A stretch of 25,580 nucleotides of DNA from Candidatus Dormiibacterota bacterium (GTDB lineage Bacteria > Chloroflexota > Dormibacteria > Dormibacterales > Dormibacteraceae): NCBI GenBank assembly GCA_003151665.1, contig PLYD01000252.1:19674-45253 (forward strand). Direction: 5' to 3'. Both the position numbers and the translations under genes were made by a program. Below, piece after piece: positions 23,695 to 25,580 of this stretch. Below the pieces are notes generated by a model. It made no database searches. It was not told the DNA's origin and worked only from the letters and a program-made list of their open reading frames with translations. Position 1 is the first letter of the stretch. Every line of letters begins with the position of its first letter.

Positions 23695-23954
23695 CGCCTT
23701 CTTTGGCTTGGAGCGTGGGTGAGACCGGACTCGGCGCGCAGGTTGGCGGGCGTCATGGAGGGCCCCTACCTTAAGACAATCGGCCGCGCCCATCGTTTGC
23801 ATCGCCCGGCCCCGGATGGCCAGGAGCCAAGATTCGCCCGTCGGCGTCGGGCCAGCAGGCGGCATGCGGGACCCATCCCTACGATAGACACGTGGCGTCC
23901 CCCGACCGAGCCCTGTCAGAGCCAGACAGCAAATCGCTGTGTTCGAACTGGGAG
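23695..23954. other. Non-coding stretch between two gene remnants
   Basis: About 260 nt between the epimerase remnant and the GT-C remnant. Open frames exist on both strands but none has a recognisable product or conserved motif, and no inverted repeats or transposase remains are visible. It probably represents eroded sequence between the two broken genes. Confidence 0.4.
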
Positions 23955-24329
23955 AGTGAGACACGAATGGCTGGCGTCTACGAGACGCTCGCTGGAGTTG
24001 CCTCGGACTCAGGCCTCGTTGGAGGCGTCGAGGGAAAGCATCTCGTGAGTGAGATGTACGACCCGTTTGCATATCTGCCGTCCAACTACAGCTACGCCGA
24101 TTACGAAGCTGTCGTGACGACACTCGTTGAATGCTGGCTGAGCGATACCGACGTTCGCCTTATGGCGCTGCCGAACGGCGACCCGAACTTCGCATGGCTC
24201 CAACAGCTGAATCCGAGTTGGTTTGTGAGCCTTGGGGCGATGGATGAAGCGAGCTGGACGGTCGTCGGTATCGTCGCACCGCGTCCGACAGCTTCCGACT
24301 GCGAGGTGGCGCGATCAGCCGCTCATTAG
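23955..24329 (+). pseudogene. C-terminal remnant of a GT-C membrane glycosyltransferase
   Basis: A plus-strand frame whose product from about 24048 onward aligns with the extracytoplasmic C-terminus of the gene at 13765-15486. Shared blocks are YDPF.YLP, a Y.Y.D spacing, CWLS, RL..L and the closing pattern of a hydrophobic strand followed by SxC..A. The frame opens at GTG 23892, but similarity is recognisable only from about 23955 (AGVYE, compared with IGAVYN), with a gap of about 15 residues before YDPF. All membrane helices and the catalytic loop are absent, so no glycosyltransferase activity is possible. Nucleotide similarity to the intact paralogue is modest. It is therefore the relic of a second, diverged gene of this family and not a recent copy. 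Confidence 0.7.
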
Positions 24330-24400
24330 CGCCAGCCCGGCCGTTCGACTACGAAACCAAAACCTGGGGCGTCGCGCCAGTTCGCGCGCGGCCTTGGCAC

Positions 24401-25183
24401 ATGAACGGGCTCAAGCTTCGCTATCTCTTATCCGATCTACGGAACGTTCACGGCAAAGTGCTAGACGTGGGTTGCGGTGCCGGTTCTGTCGCGAAGGCGG
24501 TAAAAAGGGAGAGGCCGGATCTTAAGGTGTTCGGTTGCGACCTGAGCGAATCCGCTCTCGCACTGGTAGGGAGGAGCCCCGAAGGCGTCCATTTTCGACT
24601 GGCAACTGCGGAGAAGTTGCCCTTCGGCGACGGCGAGTTCGACTTCGTATGGATCTTCGATGTGCTCGAACACGTGGAGCACCCAGATCGTGTCTTAGCC
24701 GAGGTAGCCCGGGTCCTGCGTCCCGGTTGCGTCCTCCATATCGTGCTGCCGCTCGAGGGCCAGCCCTGGAGCCTTTATCGATTGGTTGGATCCGGGACTA
24801 GATGGACCCCCAAGCTCCGTCACGGGGGCCACATCCAATTCTTCTCGGCTAAACAGTTCCAAATTTTGGCAAGAACCAGCGGCCTGCCTGTCGTCAGGTC
24901 CCGTTGGAGCTATCACCTGCTGCTGCAGGTTCTTGACATTTTGTACTTCTCCTGGCTCGACTGGCGCGGTCCTGTCGGTGGCTCGGTTGAGGATCTGGCG
25001 GCATCGCGTCGAGGCCTCACCGGGCCCTTGATGCGCACAATCGCCAAGGTGGTCGCCACTCTGGCCTGGGGGGAAGCGCGTCTGCTGCGATTCCTGCCAG
25101 GCGGCTGCGGTCATTTCACTTGTGTAGCAACGCCGCATGAGGAAAGCCCAACGAACCAGATCTCGCAGGCTTTGGCCGAATAG
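24401..25183 (+). CDS. SAM-dependent class I methyltransferase
   Basis: A 260-residue protein with a Methyltransf_11-type core. Motif I is VLDVGCGAG (20-28), then FGCDLSESAL (acidic strand-2 end), ATAEKLPFGDGEFDFVWIFD (about 68-87), VLEHVEHPDRVLAEVARVLR and a long subfamily C-terminus with a hydrophobic helix-like stretch (about 168-186). Such enzymes methylate sugars, lipids or quinones; here a glycan substrate is likely by context. The ATG at 24401 is the first standard start, yet it has no ribosome site, and the 20 or so codons before it (RPFDYETKTWGVAPVRARPW) look protein-like. The true start may be non-standard or have been lost when the preceding remnant decayed. It converges on the epimerase at the right edge with a 20-nt gap. 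Confidence 0.85.
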   Translation: MNGLKLRYLLSDLRNVHGKVLDVGCGAGSVAKAVKRERPDLKVFGCDLSESALALVGRSPEGVHFRLATAEKLPFGDGEFDFVWIFDVLEHVEHPDRVLAEVARVLRPGCVLHIVLPLEGQPWSLYRLVGSGTRWTPKLRHGGHIQFFSAKQFQILARTSGLPVVRSRWSYHLLLQVLDILYFSWLDWRGPVGGSVEDLAASRRGLTGPLMRTIAKVVATLAWGEARLLRFLPGGCGHFTCVATPHEESPTNQISQALAE

Positions 25184-25203
25184 GATCTGCGTTTAGAGGA
25201 GCC

Positions 25204-25580
25204 TCAGAGAGCGGCGCGTGAAGCCCAGACGGTCAAGTCTTCGAGGCCTCGATCGAAATTTATCTGAGGCGCCCAACCAAGATCCTTCTGCGCCTTGATG
25301 ATGTCGCTCACGTAATACGTCTGGTCGCCTTCGCGCCAGTCGGCGAATGTGAACTCTGGGGTCTGATGGGTTAGCTCGCCGATCTGTTCGATCACCTCGA
25401 GCAGATTTCGCTGATTTTCCGGGCCGCCGCCAACGTTGTAAATCTCCCCTCGCGTCTTGTCGATCTGTTCGATCACCGTCGAGTACAGGTTGCAGAGGTC
25501 GCGTGCGTCCAACAGATCTCTCACCTGAGTGCCGTCTCCGTAGATGGTCATCGGCCGCTTGTTGAGGATCGAGTGGACGA
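25204..25580 (-). CDS. CDP-paratose 2-epimerase-like SDR, C-terminal part (cut by window edge)
   Basis: Minus-strand gene entering from the right edge; the last 124 residues are visible, beginning VHSILNKRPMTIYGDGTQVRD. The order TIYGDG.QVRD, then IDKTRGEIYNVGGGPENQ, DWREGDQTYYVSDI, and LGWAPQINFDRGL is the C-terminal signature of CDP-paratose 2-epimerase/RfbE-like extended SDRs, which act on nucleotide deoxysugars. The Rossmann half and the Tyr-xxx-Lys active site lie outside the window. A deleted relative sits at 23521-23694. The specific substrate is inferred from family resemblance only; GDP-sugar or UDP-sugar enzymes of the same superfamily are alternatives. Confidence 0.85.
   Translation of the reverse strand, partial: VHSILNKRPMTIYGDGTQVRDLLDARDLCNLYSTVIEQIDKTRGEIYNVGGGPENQRNLLEVIEQIGELTHQTPEFTFADWREGDQTYYVSDIIKAQKDLGWAPQINFDRGLEDLTVWASRAAL

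Noticed and set aside
23521..25580. Composite transposon or integrated element bounded by the epimerase copies
   Set aside because: No transposase, integrase, terminal inverted repeats or target-site duplication could be seen. Homologous duplication and deletion explains the pattern.
1..25580. tRNA, rRNA, riboswitch or replication-origin features
   Set aside because: No cloverleaf, conserved rRNA block, known riboswitch core or DnaA-box cluster was recognised by eye. A covariance-model scan would be needed to exclude small RNAs.

Overview
The window is high-GC bacterial DNA with very tight gene packing: many 4-nt stop/start overlaps and frequent GTG and TTG starts. No rRNA, tRNA, CRISPR array or transposase was found. 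The gene mix (dCache chemoreceptors, BldC/MerR-like HTH domains, an exosortase, many GT-C and GT2 enzymes) would suit a free-living soil-type bacterium of Chloroflexota, Dormibacterota or Actinomycetota character. That placement is a weak inference, because no phylogenetic marker is present.

Region 1 (1-6609, minus strand) is a chemosensory operon. In transcription order it holds a NarL-type response regulator, two dCache-HAMP chemoreceptors, a third chemoreceptor with no extracellular sensor domain, CheW, and the start of a CheA whose Hpt domain is cut by the left window edge. The chemoreceptor-chemoreceptor junctions share an 11-nt overlap, which points to tandem duplication.

Region 2 (about 6610-7850) is a regulatory and decay zone. 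It contains a frameshifted rmlD (dTDP-4-dehydrorhamnose reductase) pseudogene and an intergenic stretch with an 11-bp-period direct repeat ahead of the next operon.

Region 3 (7851-21818, plus strand) is the main feature, a surface-glycan operon. It opens with a regulator built of three tandem BldC/MerR-like HTH domains. Next comes a processive family-2 synthase whose C-terminus carries an extra membrane anchor, a beta-rich ectodomain and a PEP-CTERM-like tail (VPES, hydrophobic helix, RRR). A small exosortase with Cys94/Arg138/His158 follows directly, overlapping by 4 nt. After it come an AglD/UPF0104-type membrane domain fused to a GT4 glycosyltransferase, two GT-C-type membrane proteins, a methyltransferase, a DPM1/GtrB-like GT2, a zinc-ribbon methyltransferase and an NAD-dependent sugar epimerase. 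My reading is that a glycan is made and decorated at the membrane while the exosortase processes the tail of the synthase fusion, or proteins with a similar tail. This synthase::sorting-signal plus adjacent exosortase arrangement is the best candidate for an undescribed system.

Region 4 (21796-25580) is a second, partly decayed sugar locus. On the minus strand are the two halves of a split transketolase, preceded by an epimerase remnant with a 156-nt in-frame deletion. On the plus strand lies a C-terminal remnant paralogous to the first GT-C gene of region 3, then a methyltransferase. At the right edge is an undeleted copy of the epimerase C-terminus. The two epimerase copies flank the remnant and methyltransferase as a same-orientation repeat, so duplication and deletion have shaped this end.
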